DNA of 64,000 nt, taken from assembly GCF_001262505.1 (NCBI RefSeq), contig NZ_KQ410731.1, forward strand, positions 124,001-188,000, in the 5' to 3' direction. Of this stretch, positions 24,957-33,109 are shown one piece after another; position 1 is the first letter of the stretch, and each line of letters opens with the position of its first letter. Both the position numbers and the translations under genes were made by a program. Below the pieces are notes generated by a model. The model saw nothing but the letters and a program-made list of their open reading frames with translations. It did not search any database and was not told where the DNA came from. The DNA comes from Shinella sp. SUS2 (GTDB lineage Bacteria; Pseudomonadota; Alphaproteobacteria; Rhizobiales; Rhizobiaceae).

Positions 24957-25586
24957 TCAGGTGCCTGCCCGCTTGAGCCCTGCCGTCAGCAACCCGGCGC
25001 CGATCAGCAAGGTGCCGCCGGTGCGGTTGACGACCTTCTGAACCGAGGGTTTGCGGATGGTTTTGCGCGCGGCGGAGGCGAGCAGGGCATAGGAAAAGGC
25101 GTTAAGCGTCGCGAGCACGAGGAAGGTGATTTCGAAGATCACCATCTGCGGCAGGACGGGCTGCGTGAGGTCGAGGAACTGCGGCAGGAAGGCGACGAAG
25201 AAGACGATGCTCTTCGGGTTCAGCGCGGTCACCACATAGGCATGCGCGAAGATGCGGAAGGGTTTTTCTTCCGCCGGTGCCTCACCCTCGACCCCGCTGG
25301 AGACGGGCGCGCGCCACAGCTTGATGCCGAGCCAGATCAGATAGGCGGCACCGACCCACTTGAGGACGGTAAAGACGGCCGCCGATGTGGCGAGCAGGGC
25401 GCCGAGGCCGAGCATCGAGGCGGTCATAGCGGTGAAATCGCCGAGCGCGACGCCGGCGACCGTAGCGCCTGCCGTGCGCCGTCCATGGCCGAGTGCATAG
25501 GAGATCACGAGGAGGATCGTCGGGCCCGGAATGGCCAGCATGATGGCGGAGGCGGCGGCGAAGGCAAGCCAGTGTTCGAAAGACAT
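24957..25586 (-). CDS. LysE/RhtB-family amino-acid exporter
   Basis: A 209-residue inner-membrane exporter with about six hydrophobic segments. Family marks are the N-terminal IPGPTILLVISYALGHGRR and, in mid-protein, NPKSIVFFVAFLPQFLD. Members export lysine, homoserine, threonine or related amino acids. The ATG at 25586 is only 5 bases from a hairpin whose 3' arm provides the GGGGAG ribosome-binding site, an unusual arrangement (see 25587-25619). The gene lies 84 bp downstream of the phosphofructokinase gene on the same strand. Confidence 0.9.
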   Translation of the reverse strand: MSFEHWLAFAAASAIMLAIPGPTILLVISYALGHGRRTAGATVAGVALGDFTAMTASMLGLGALLATSAAVFTVLKWVGAAYLIWLGIKLWRAPVSSGVEGEAPAEEKPFRIFAHAYVVTALNPKSIVFFVAFLPQFLDLTQPVLPQMVIFEITFLVLATLNAFSYALLASAARKTIRKPSVQKVVNRTGGTLLIGAGLLTAGLKRAGT

Positions 25587-25619
25587 AAAAACTCCCCGGA
25601 TCGAGTGCAATCCGGGGAG
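25587..25619 (-). terminator. Terminator-like hairpin that contains the LysE ribosome-binding site
   Basis: Perfect 10-bp arms CTCCCCGGAT (25592-25601) and ATCCGGGGAG (25610-25619), 8-nt loop. Read on the minus strand, the stem is followed by TTTTT and then directly by the LysE ATG. It can end pfp transcripts, and its 3' arm (GGGGAG) is the Shine-Dalgarno of LysE, hidden when the stem forms. Confidence 0.75.
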
Positions 25620-25669
25620 CAAGCCATCACAAGTTTTCGCCGTCAAGCGGCGTTTTGCGCGGGCAGGCG

Positions 25670-26884
25670 TCAGGCCGCCGGCTTCCACTTCTGGCCGATG
25701 ACGTTCATCACGTCGCCGAACCATTTTGCCGAGGTGTCGAAGTGCTTGCCGCCCTTGATGCGCGGGAACTCGATGGTGCGCAGCTTGCCGCCCTGGCCCT
25801 CGTCATGGCCGGTAACGCCCGAAACCTTGTTGAGCGCGCTTTCGACGGCAAGGTCGGTCATGCTCTGGATGAGGCGCAGGTCGTCGCCATTCGCCGGGGC
25901 GGAGCGGGCATAGTACCCCGACTTCTGCACCATTGCGCGTTCGGCGCCGAGCAGGGCGGCGAACTGTTTGGAGAACCAGTTGCCGACATTGATCGTGTCG
26001 ATCTTCACATGGCCGAAGGCATCGCGCTTGACGGTTTCGCCGGCGGCTTCCCGCTCCGCCACGATCGCGTCGAGGCAGGCGCCTTCCGAAACGAAGAGCG
26101 TGACGAAGCCGGCGCGGTCCATGATGCCCCTGAGGCGTTCGGCCTCGGCTTCGAGGTTGAAGGCCAGCTCCGGCAGGTAGAGGCCGTCGATGTTCTTCAG
26201 CTGCTTGTTCATCATGAAGCCGTCGACATACTCGTTGCCGTTGGTCTTCTGGATATAGGCGCGGGCCGTCGCGGCGGTGAGCCAGCCGCAATGGCGGCCC
26301 ATCACTTCATGCACGACGAGCGTCTTCGGCGCGGCGCTCTGCTCGTTGCTGACATGGTCGAAGAAGCCGGCGCCGACTTCCGCGGCCGTCCAGGCGCCGA
26401 GCGACTGACGGATCGGCACGACGTCGTTGTCGACCGTCTTCGGAAGGCCGACGACGGTGAGGTTGTAGCCGTTGGCGCCCAGATAGGCGGCAAGGTCGGC
26501 GGCCGTCGTGTTGGTGTCGTCGCCGCCGATCGTGTGCAGGATGGTGATGCCATCCTTGGCGAGCCGTTCGGCCGCCACGCGCAGCGGGTTCTCGCCTTCC
26601 TTGACGAGGCCGCGCTTCACGCAGTCGGCAGCGTTCGTCAGCTTGACGCGGCTGTTGCCGATCGGCGAACCACCATAGCGATGGAGGAGGGGCGCCTTTT
26701 CGCGCATGTCCTTGGTGATTTCGATGCGGTCGGCCAGCAGCAGGCCCTGGTAGCCCGAGCGATAGGCGACGAGCTCGATGTCGGGCGCGATGTCGCTGTA
26801 GCGTTCGATGAGGCCTCCGACAGCGGACGACAGACAGGGTGCGAGCCCGCCCGCGGTCAGCATTGCGACTTTCTGCTTGGCCAT
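25670..26884 (-). CDS. pfp: Pyrophosphate-dependent 6-phosphofructokinase
   Basis: A 404-residue enzyme phosphorylating fructose-6-phosphate with PPi in a reversible glycolytic step. The PPi type is shown by GGDD (120-123), where ATP enzymes have GGDG, and by the lysine in PKTVDND (148-154). Other family blocks are MLTAGGLAPCLSSAVGG, GGSPIGNSR and VMGRHCGWLTAATA. A strong GAGGAGG site precedes the ATG. Rhizobia use mainly the Entner-Doudoroff route, so a reversible PPi enzyme probably serves gluconeogenic or flexible flux. Downstream is the hairpin shared with LysE. Confidence 0.93.
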   Translation of the reverse strand: MAKQKVAMLTAGGLAPCLSSAVGGLIERYSDIAPDIELVAYRSGYQGLLLADRIEITKDMREKAPLLHRYGGSPIGNSRVKLTNAADCVKRGLVKEGENPLRVAAERLAKDGITILHTIGGDDTNTTAADLAAYLGANGYNLTVVGLPKTVDNDVVPIRQSLGAWTAAEVGAGFFDHVSNEQSAAPKTLVVHEVMGRHCGWLTAATARAYIQKTNGNEYVDGFMMNKQLKNIDGLYLPELAFNLEAEAERLRGIMDRAGFVTLFVSEGACLDAIVAEREAAGETVKRDAFGHVKIDTINVGNWFSKQFAALLGAERAMVQKSGYYARSAPANGDDLRLIQSMTDLAVESALNKVSGVTGHDEGQGGKLRTIEFPRIKGGKHFDTSAKWFGDVMNVIGQKWKPAA

Positions 26885-27123
26885 GTTTCCTCCTCGGCGT
26901 CAGCCCGTCTCGATGGTGCAGTTGCTCTAGCGCAGAATCCCCGGGAGGGGAACGGCGCGGCGAACTTATCCGCACTCCATGACGGATTGACTCTCGTGCT
27001 CCACAGGCGGAAATCCTGCAGCGGGGATTTTGCATGCCGCCACTTGATGAGGGCCATCAAAATTTTGTCATTCAGACATTTCGCGCCTTGCTTTCCCTGC
27101 AATTGTCTGCTCAAGGTCACCTT

Positions 27124-27864
27124 ATGTTCCAGAATTCGCCCAGTTGCTTCATCAGTGCCGTATGGGATCGCCTCGTCGGCATGGTCTCGGATGCCGCCAG
27201 CAACGTGCTGTCCGGCGTGGTCGAGGCCGTGCGCACGCTGTTCGAAGGCGATCCGGAAACCCGCAGGCAGGTCGCCTTCTCGGTGGCGATGATCGCGCTT
27301 TCGGCCAAGATGGCGAAGGCGGACGGTATCGTGACGACCGCCGAGGTCGACGCCTTCAAGGACATCTTCAAATACCCCGACAATCAGGCGGCCAATGTCG
27401 CCCGGCTCTACAATCTCGCGCGCCAGGACGTCGCCGGCTACGAGGCCTATGCGGAGAAGATGAAGGCGCTCTGCGTCTCCTGCGAAAAGAACTGCCCGAT
27501 CCTCGAGGACATCGTCGATGGCCTGTTCCATATTGCCAAGGCCGACGGGCTGATTCACGAGAATGAAATGGCCTTCCTCGGCCGGGTCGCCGAAATCTTC
27601 GGCATGGCGGACGAGCGCTTCGAGCAGATCACGGCGCGGCATGTGCATGTCAGCGGCCGTGACCCCTACAAGGTGTTGGGCGTCAAGCCGAGCGACGATT
27701 TTGCGGAAATCCGCAAGCGGTACCGGGTGCTTGCCTCGGAGAATCACCCTGATAGGCTGGTGGCGCGTGGCGTGCCGGCCGAGTTCCATCAGATTGCGAA
27801 CGACCGCATGGCCGCGCTCAACGCTGCCTATGAGGCGATCGAGAAGGAACGCTGCGCTGCATGA
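27124..27864 (+). CDS. DjlA-like protein with TerB and C-terminal J domain
   Basis: A 246-residue protein. Residues about 35-165 form an all-helical TerB-like domain (VAFSVAMIALSAKMAKADGIVTTAEVDAF, GLFHIAKADGLIHENEMAFL). The last 65 residues are a J domain (DPYKVLGVKPSDDFAEIRKRYR) with the HPD triad in ENHPDRL that stimulates DnaK. This is the DjlA plan without an obvious membrane anchor. The start at 27124 has a weak site (AAGGT); an internal ATG at 27181 is an alternative. The stop overlaps the amidase start (ATGA 27861-27864), so the two genes are translationally coupled. Confidence 0.88.
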   Translation: MFQNSPSCFISAVWDRLVGMVSDAASNVLSGVVEAVRTLFEGDPETRRQVAFSVAMIALSAKMAKADGIVTTAEVDAFKDIFKYPDNQAANVARLYNLARQDVAGYEAYAEKMKALCVSCEKNCPILEDIVDGLFHIAKADGLIHENEMAFLGRVAEIFGMADERFEQITARHVHVSGRDPYKVLGVKPSDDFAEIRKRYRVLASENHPDRLVARGVPAEFHQIANDRMAALNAAYEAIEKERCAA

Positions 27865-28625
27865 GCGCATTCATCTGTGACTATGCCGGCGCGACCGCTG
27901 CGCCGTCGCCGAATTTCGGCGAGCGGGCGGGCGGGCGCACGCCTGACATCATCCTCCTGCATTATACCGGCATGGAAACGGCCGACGGCGCGCTGAAATG
28001 GCTCTGCGCGCCGGAAAGCCAGGTCTCCTGTCACTACTTCGTGCATGAGGACGGGCGCGTCGAGCAGCTCGTGCGCGAGGCGGATCGTGCCTGGCACGCG
28101 GGAAAGAGCTTCTGGAAGGGCGAGACCGACATCAATTCGGCCTCCATCGGCATCGAGATCGCCAATGCCGGACACCCCGGCGGGCTGCCGGATTTTCCGG
28201 ATGCTCAGGTCGCAGCGGTCGTCGAACTGTGTCGGGATTGTGGCAAGAGATGGCAAATCGCCCCGGAACGGGTGCTTGCGCACTCCGATGTTGCCCCTGT
28301 TCGCAAGGTCGATCCGGGTGAAAAGTTCCCCTGGGAACGCCTTCATGCCGGGGGTGTCGGGCACTGGGTGGCACCGTCGCCGATCGCCGGCGGACGCTTC
28401 TTCCAGAAGGGGGATGCGGGCCAGCCCGTCGAAGCCCTGCAGACCATGCTGTCACTCTACGGCTATGGTACTGAAATCGATGGTGTTTATTCGGAAAAAA
28501 TGGAGGGCGCCGTGGCTGCTTTCCAGCGCCATTTCCGGCCTGAGCGGGTCGATGGCATCGCCGATTTTTCGACCATCGACACGCTGCACCGGCTGCTTTC
28601 CGCGTTGCCGCGACTGGCTGCCTGA
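27861..28625 (+). CDS. N-acetylmuramoyl-L-alanine amidase, AmpD/Amidase_2 type, with PG-binding domain
   Basis: A 254-residue zinc amidase cutting the lactyl-amide bond between (anhydro)MurNAc and the peptide. Zinc ligands are His34 (LLHYTG), His141 (LAHSDVAP) and Asp151 (KVDPG); Lys149 and Glu99 (SIGIEIANAG) are the other conserved catalytic positions. No signal peptide is visible, so a cytoplasmic recycling role as in AmpD is likely. The C-terminal 70 residues form a PG-binding domain (VEALQTMLSLYGYGTEIDG), which true AmpD lacks and AmiD-type proteins have. Coupled to the DjlA-like gene. Confidence 0.9.
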   Translation: MSAFICDYAGATAAPSPNFGERAGGRTPDIILLHYTGMETADGALKWLCAPESQVSCHYFVHEDGRVEQLVREADRAWHAGKSFWKGETDINSASIGIEIANAGHPGGLPDFPDAQVAAVVELCRDCGKRWQIAPERVLAHSDVAPVRKVDPGEKFPWERLHAGGVGHWVAPSPIAGGRFFQKGDAGQPVEALQTMLSLYGYGTEIDGVYSEKMEGAVAAFQRHFRPERVDGIADFSTIDTLHRLLSALPRLAA

Positions 28626-28636
28626 GAGTCTATCCG

Positions 28637-28650
28637 AATATTCGAATATT
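28637..28650. other. Perfect AT-rich palindrome after the amidase gene
   Basis: AATATTCGAATATT, a 14-bp perfect palindrome 11 bp after the amidase stop, in the 225-bp space before the next lytic transglycosylase. It is too short for a terminator and could be a protein-binding site. The rest of that space (28651-28850) shows nothing clear. Confidence 0.35.
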
Positions 28651-28850
28651 ACAGGCTGTAACAGAAGTTTACCGTTTCGCCACATCCTGACCTGATTGGG
28701 GATGTTCTTTCCGCTTGCGTTCATTGCAGCGCAGCATGCGGTCAGGGCCTGATCGCGATCAATGAGGATCGAGACGTTTGCGCGGGCTGCGCGGCTTGAA
28801 ATGCCGCCGGCCAAGGCAGTGCCTTTGCGCCTTTTGGAGACGATGACTAG

Positions 28851-29513
28851 ATGAGAAGACTTCTTGCTGCCTTCAGCGCGGCCTGCTTTTGTGTGTCCGT
28901 TTTTTCCGCCGCCACGGCATATGCCGAACCCTCCCGGGGCCCGGCCAAGAAACAGTATCTGTTCCAGACTTCCGAAAAACAGGAGGCCGCCGGCAAGGAA
29001 AAGCCGCGCAAGGTTTCCAGCAAGCGCAGCAACAAGCGCAAGACCGTCATCGACAAGGACGGCGTGGTCGTCGGCAAGCTGAAGACCTACAAGAGCACGA
29101 CCGGCTATCCCAAGGCGGAAAACCCGCTGAGCGCGGATCTCAAGACGGCCAGCTATTCCGGCTTGATCCAGACCTATGCCAAGGCCTACGGCGTGCCTGT
29201 CGACCTCGCCCATGCGGTGGTGCGCGTCGAGAGCAACTTCAACCCGCGGGCTCGCGGCGGTGCCGGTGAAATCGGGCTGATGCAGATCAAGCCGGCGACG
29301 GCCCGCATGATGGGCTATCGCGGCGGCGCCAAGGGTCTCTACGATCCCGAGACCAACATCAAGTTCGGCATGAAGTACCTTGCCATGGCGCACGACCTTT
29401 CCGGCGGCACGACCTGCGGCACGATCCTGCGCTACAATGCCGGCCATGGCGCCAAGCGCATGAACCCGGTCTCCAAGCGCTATTGCGGCAAGGTGCAGAG
29501 CATCATCGACTGA
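28851..29513 (+). CDS. Periplasmic SLT-domain lytic transglycosylase
   Basis: A 220-residue exported enzyme. The signal peptide spans residues 1-25 (hydrophobic to ATAYA). A basic, Lys-rich linker (50-75) is followed by the SLT domain: SGLIQTYAKAYGVPVDLAHAVV, catalytic Glu127 in RVESNFNPRARG, GEIGLMQIKPATARMMGY, LYDPETNIKFGMKYL and RYNAGHG. It is smaller than Slt70 and typical for rhizobia. GGAG lies about 12 bases upstream of the ATG. Probably transcribed separately from the amidase. Confidence 0.92.
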   Translation: MRRLLAAFSAACFCVSVFSAATAYAEPSRGPAKKQYLFQTSEKQEAAGKEKPRKVSSKRSNKRKTVIDKDGVVVGKLKTYKSTTGYPKAENPLSADLKTASYSGLIQTYAKAYGVPVDLAHAVVRVESNFNPRARGGAGEIGLMQIKPATARMMGYRGGAKGLYDPETNIKFGMKYLAMAHDLSGGTTCGTILRYNAGHGAKRMNPVSKRYCGKVQSIID

Positions 29514-29586
29514 TCGCCGCGACGTTTCGCGGGCTGGAATCGGCCCGCGGCCATGCTATGCCATCGGTGAAAAGCGAGGGTAGGGC

Positions 29587-30768
29587 ATGGATCGGCATTT
29601 CGATTTCGTCGTCGTGGGCAGGGGCATGATGGGGGCGGCGGCCGCGCGCCACCTTGCCGCAACGGGCGCTTCCGTGGGGCTCGTTGGGCGGGGAGAGCCT
29701 GCCGACTGGCAGAAGCACGACGGCGTCTTCGCCAGTCACTACGACAGCGGCCGCATTACCCGCACGATCGACCAGGATCCGGACTGGGCCCTGCTCGCCA
29801 AGCGGTCGATCGCCCGCTACCGCGCCATCGAGGCCGAGAGCGGCATAGAGTTTTACGGCGAGACGGGTTGCCTCATCAGCGGTCCCGCCGGTGGCGGTTT
29901 CCTCAATGCCGTGGAGGCGGTGGCGAAGCGCTATGCGCTGGAAGCGCCGCTGCTCGACCGGGCGGCACTGCGGGCGCGGTTTCCCTGGTTCGACCTGCCG
30001 GAAAGTTCGGCCGGCGTCTTCGAGGTAAAGGGGGCCGGCTATGTCGATCCGCGCAAGCTTGTCGCCGCGCAGGTCGCCTGCTTTGAAAAGGCCGGCGGCG
30101 TTTCCATTTTCGACGATGCCCTGTCCGTGACGGATGCCGGCGAGCGTGCTTCGGTGGCGCTGAAGTCTGGCGGCACGGTCACCGGCGGGCGCGTGCTGGT
30201 GGCGACGGGCGGCTTTTCCCGTGCCTCGGGACTTTTGCCGAAGGTGCCGGTGCTCGTCATCAAGGCCCGCACGGTCGTGCTGGCGCAGCTTTCGCCGGGA
30301 CAGGCCGTGGCCTATCGCACCATGCCGTCCTGGATCGACGAAAGCGCCGATCCGAGCGACCATTTCTACTTCCTGCCGCCGATCGTCTATCCGGACGGCC
30401 ATTCCTATCTCAAGATCGGCGGTGATCCGACCGAGGTCGAGATCGAGGACGAGCAGGCGATTCGCGATTGGTTCCGCGGGGAGGGGCGTCCGGAGGCGAT
30501 CGTGCATCTGAAGCGCCTGCTTGCACGGTCGATCCCCGATCTCGATCCGGTCCGCCTTGTCTCGGTGCCCTGCGTCACGACCTATACGGTGCACGGCTAT
30601 CCCTATGCCGGTTTCGTGGAGGGGGACCGCATTGCGCTCCTGACCGGTGGCAACGGTGCGGCGGCGAAGAGTTCCGACGAGATTGGCCGCATCGGTGCGG
30701 ACCTGGTGATTCGCGGAAAGATGGACGAGCCGGACTACAAGACGGATTTTGCGGTTCATTTCCGCTAA
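29587..30768 (+). CDS. FAD-dependent oxidoreductase (DAO / sarcosine-oxidase-like)
   Basis: A 393-residue flavoprotein of the D-amino-acid-oxidase fold. The dinucleotide motif reads VVVGRGMMGAAAARHLA, with GRGMMG at 11-16 as a variant of GxGxxG. Later marks are GAGYVDPRKLVAAQ and RVLVATGGFSR. The C-terminal VHGYPYAGFVEGDRIALLTGGNGAAAKSSDEIG corresponds to the FAD-binding end of monomeric sarcosine oxidase or N-methyl-amino-acid oxidases. Substrate unknown. It lies just upstream of rnpB with a gap of 36 bp. Confidence 0.87.
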   Translation: MDRHFDFVVVGRGMMGAAAARHLAATGASVGLVGRGEPADWQKHDGVFASHYDSGRITRTIDQDPDWALLAKRSIARYRAIEAESGIEFYGETGCLISGPAGGGFLNAVEAVAKRYALEAPLLDRAALRARFPWFDLPESSAGVFEVKGAGYVDPRKLVAAQVACFEKAGGVSIFDDALSVTDAGERASVALKSGGTVTGGRVLVATGGFSRASGLLPKVPVLVIKARTVVLAQLSPGQAVAYRTMPSWIDESADPSDHFYFLPPIVYPDGHSYLKIGGDPTEVEIEDEQAIRDWFRGEGRPEAIVHLKRLLARSIPDLDPVRLVSVPCVTTYTVHGYPYAGFVEGDRIALLTGGNGAAAKSSDEIGRIGADLVIRGKMDEPDYKTDFAVHFR

Positions 30769-30804
30769 GCCACTGGCCTTTCCCTTCGGTATCGGTTAGT
30801 CAGC

Positions 30805-31206
30805 GCCTGCCAGTTGGCCGGGCAGCCGCGCCTTGCAAGTGCCGAAAGGCCGCAGGGGGAGGAAAGTCCGGGCTCCACGGAAACACGGTGCCGGATAACG
30901 TCCGGCGGGGGCGACCCCAGGGAAAGTGCCACAGAAAGCAAACCGCCTTCCTCGGAAGGTAAGGGTGAAAGGGTGGGGTAAGAGCCCACCGCGGCCATGG
31001 CGACATGGACGGCAAGGTAAACCCCACCGGGAGCAAAACCGAATAGGGATGACGCGAAGCGCGCAAGCGCTTCAGCCTGTTTCCGGGCCGGTCATCCGGG
31101 TGGGTTGCAAGAGGCCGGGCGCAAGTCCGGTCCCAGATGAATGGCTGCCACGTTCCGGCGAAAGCCGGAGCCATACAGAACCCGGCTTACAGGCCAACTG
31201 GCAAAA
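30805..31206 (+). ncRNA. rnpB: RNase P RNA (bacterial type A)
   Basis: Catalytic RNA that trims tRNA 5' leaders. The ends pair as helix P1: GCCAGTTGGCC (30809-30819) with GGCCAACTGGC (31192-31202). The universal core GAGGAAAGTCC lies near 30859, AGGGTGAAAGGGTGGGGTAAGAG near 30961, and the 3' conserved ACAGAAcCCGGCTTA near 31175. Length of about 400 nt fits type A. Boundaries are set from P1 and could shift by a few bases. Its place between the FAD oxidoreductase and mraZ is a common rhizobial order. Confidence 0.96.
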
Positions 31207-31230
31207 ATCTCTCGTCGCATGACGATTTTT
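31203..31230 (+). terminator. Terminator of rnpB
   Basis: AAAAAT-(CTCT)-CGTC, loop GCAT, GACG-ATTTTT. A short GC core is flanked by an A-run and T-run, starting at the 3' end of the P1 helix. Confidence 0.7.
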
Positions 31231-31344
31231 CACGACGTGCTAATGCGCTGAATTCCTTGGGGTTCGCGCATGGCTTGCCGTGCGTCGAAACGCACGCGGC
31301 CAATGTTTCGATCCGTGCAAATACAAGGTGTTGGCAGGCCGTTC

Positions 31345-31375
31345 CTAACCATTTGTTAAACTTAACGCCTTATAA
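31345..31375 (+). promoter_or_regulatory. CtrA-like box overlapping a candidate promoter
   Basis: CTAA (31345-31348), 7 bp, TTAA (31356-31359), one mismatch from the alphaproteobacterial CtrA consensus TTAA-N7-TTAA. TTATAA follows at 31370-31375 as a possible -10, so the box would cover the -35, as at known CtrA-activated promoters. Prediction by pattern only. Confidence 0.4.
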
Positions 31376-31412
31376 ACATTTGACGGTCTCACTACGGGGA
31401 ACGAGGTCACTT

Positions 31413-31447
31413 CCCATTGACGCCCATATGGTCCCATGGTATCCCAA
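31413..31447 (-). promoter_or_regulatory. MraZ-box array: four TGGG repeats at 10-bp spacing
   Basis: CCCA occurs at 31413, 31423, 31433 and 31443 (CCCAT three times, then CCCAA), so TGGG is repeated four times on the minus strand at exactly one helical turn. MraZ of other bacteria is known to bind direct TGGGN repeats with 5-bp spacers upstream of its own operon. The array is 178 bp before the mraZ start and 38 bp after the candidate -10 at 31370-31375. Confidence 0.7.
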
Positions 31448-31625
31448 ACTCACACTGCACGAGGACGCATGAGCGTCCGATCATCGCAAAGCTTTGAGGC
31501 TAACCGGCTGGGGACGGTGCGGCGCGTAGGCGACGCATCAGGGCTGGCTTGCGTGCGCGGTGTTGTGTTGGGTGAGCCGGGGCGGATGCACAGCGCCATG
31601 GCTCTGGAAGCGGCTGTATCGCGTC

Positions 31626-32066
31626 ATGAACCGGTTCCTGTCGAATGCGACAAACAGGATCGATGCCAAGGGGCGGGTTTCCGTTCCTTCGGCCTTTCGC
31701 TCCGTGCTGTCGCAGCGCGACATCCGGGAGCTGTACTGCTTCCAGGATTTCTTGTTTCCGGCGATCAGCGTCGGCGGGCTGGATCTTCTCGATCGTTTCG
31801 AGCGCCAGATCGCCAGCGAGGATGTTCTTTCGCCGCAAGCCAATCGGATGTCGCTCCTGGTTCACGGGGGCGGGGTCTTCATGAAGCTCGATTCGGAAGG
31901 GCGCCTGCCGGTCACGGATTTCATCCGGGACTATACGGGTATAGCCACGGACGTGACCTTTGTCGGTCGGGCGGATCATTTTCAGCTCTGGGCACCGCAG
32001 ACATTCCTGGCCACACAGGCGGCTGCCCGGGAAGAGTTCAGGACGCGAGGTCTGGGCTTGGGGTAA
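31626..32066 (+). CDS. mraZ: Transcriptional regulator MraZ
   Basis: A 146-residue AbrB-like (SpoVT-AbrB double-barrel) DNA-binding protein, first gene of the division/cell-wall cluster and in other bacteria its repressor. The two repeat halves carry the DxxGR signatures: [15 protein letters not shown] (first) and [20 protein letters not shown] (second). The start at 31626 gives the family N-terminus [10 protein letters not shown]. The ribosome-binding site is weak (GGAAG at a long distance). rsmH starts 14 bp after its stop. The candidate operator at 31413-31447 supports autoregulation. Confidence 0.95.
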   Translation: MNRFLSNATNRIDAKGRVSVPSAFRSVLSQRDIRELYCFQDFLFPAISVGGLDLLDRFERQIASEDVLSPQANRMSLLVHGGGVFMKLDSEGRLPVTDFIRDYTGIATDVTFVGRADHFQLWAPQTFLATQAAAREEFRTRGLGLG

Positions 32067-32080
32067 GACGGAGAATCGGA

Positions 32081-33106
32081 ATGGCGGCGGATCTTGGCGG
32101 AGGTTTTTCTGATGCCGATGGCGGATCGGTCCGTCACATTCCGGTTCTTCTCTCCGAGGTTCTTGCGGCGCTTGCGCCGAAACCCGGCCAGGTCATCCTC
32201 GATGGCACGTTCGGTGCAGGCGGGTACACCTCCGCAATCCTCGCCGAGGGGGCGGATGTTATCGCGCTTGACCGCGATCCCAACGCCATTGCCGGCGGGC
32301 AGGGGCTTGTCGCGGCCTCCGGAGGCCGGCTGAGCCTCATCCATTCGCGTTTTTCCGAGCTCGCCGAACACGCGCCCGCGGGCGGGCTTGACGGTGTCGT
32401 GCTCGATATCGGCGTGTCCTCCATGCAGATCGACGAGGCCGAGCGCGGTTTCTCGTTCCAGAAGAACGGCCCGCTCGACATGCGCATGTCCGCGTCGGGC
32501 GTTTCGGCCGCCGACGTGGTGAACCGCGCAAAGGTTTCCGACCTCATCCGCATCTTCGGCTTCCTCGGCGAGGAGAAGCAGGCCGGCCGAATCGCCCGCG
32601 CCATCGAGAAGGCGCGCGAGAAGGAGCCCTTCACCACGACGCGCCAGCTCGCCAACCTCATCGAGCTGACGACGCCGCGCAAGGCCAAGGACAAGATCCA
32701 TCCCGCGACACGCGTCTTCCAGGCGCTGCGCGTCTTCGTCAACGACGAGCTCGGCGAGCTCGCCGAGGCGCTGTTCGCGGCCGAGCGGGCCCTGAAGCCG
32801 GGCGGGCGGCTCGTCATCGTCTCCTTCCATTCGCTGGAAGACCGGGTCGTCAAGAAATTCTTCCAGGATCGCGCCGGAAAGGCGGCAGGGTCGCGGCATC
32901 TGCCGCAAGTTCACGACAAGGCCGCAACCTTCGCACCAGTCGGGCGCCCTATGGTGGCGGCCAGCGACGAGGAGAGCGCGGTCAATCCGCGCGCCCGATC
33001 CGCGAAGCTGAGGGCAGGCGAGCGCACGGGCGCTCCTGCCGGGACGGATGACCTGTCCATTTTCAACCTGCCGAACCTTGCCGACCTTGCGAAGATGGGA
33101 AGCTGA
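32081..33106 (+). CDS. rsmH: 16S rRNA m4C1402 methyltransferase RsmH (MraW)
   Basis: A 341-residue SAM-dependent methyltransferase that N4-methylates C1402 of 16S rRNA. Marks are [13 protein letters not shown], motif [38 protein letters not shown], the GPLDMRM block, [18 protein letters not shown] and [16 protein letters not shown]. The ATG at 32081 follows GGAG at 7-base spacing. Its stop is followed at once by the ftsL start (TGA-GTG-ATG). Confidence 0.96.
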   Translation: MAADLGGGFSDADGGSVRHIPVLLSEVLAALAPKPGQVILDGTFGAGGYTSAILAEGADVIALDRDPNAIAGGQGLVAASGGRLSLIHSRFSELAEHAPAGGLDGVVLDIGVSSMQIDEAERGFSFQKNGPLDMRMSASGVSAADVVNRAKVSDLIRIFGFLGEEKQAGRIARAIEKAREKEPFTTTRQLANLIELTTPRKAKDKIHPATRVFQALRVFVNDELGELAEALFAAERALKPGGRLVIVSFHSLEDRVVKKFFQDRAGKAAGSRHLPQVHDKAATFAPVGRPMVAASDEESAVNPRARSAKLRAGERTGAPAGTDDLSIFNLPNLADLAKMGS

Positions 33107-33109
33107 GTG

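Larger units (their letters stand above)
31207..31625 (+). other. Leader and promoter region of the dcw cluster
   Basis: About 420 bp between rnpB and mraZ. It holds the rnpB terminator, a CtrA-like box with a possible -10 (31345-31375), and the four TGGG repeats (31413-31447). No protein gene is supported: the frame open from 31436 runs through mraZ into rsmH but has no ribosome-binding site and no family sequence before 32081. Confidence 0.6.

Noticed and set aside
31413..31447. Short regularly spaced repeats as a mini CRISPR-like array
   Set aside because: The repeat is only 4-5 bp with 10-bp period; this fits MraZ boxes and not a CRISPR array. No cas genes are present.
31436..32080. Upstream extension of the rsmH frame through mraZ
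   Set aside because: No ribosome-binding site at 31436 and no methyltransferase-like sequence before 32081, where GGAG and the family N-terminus appear.
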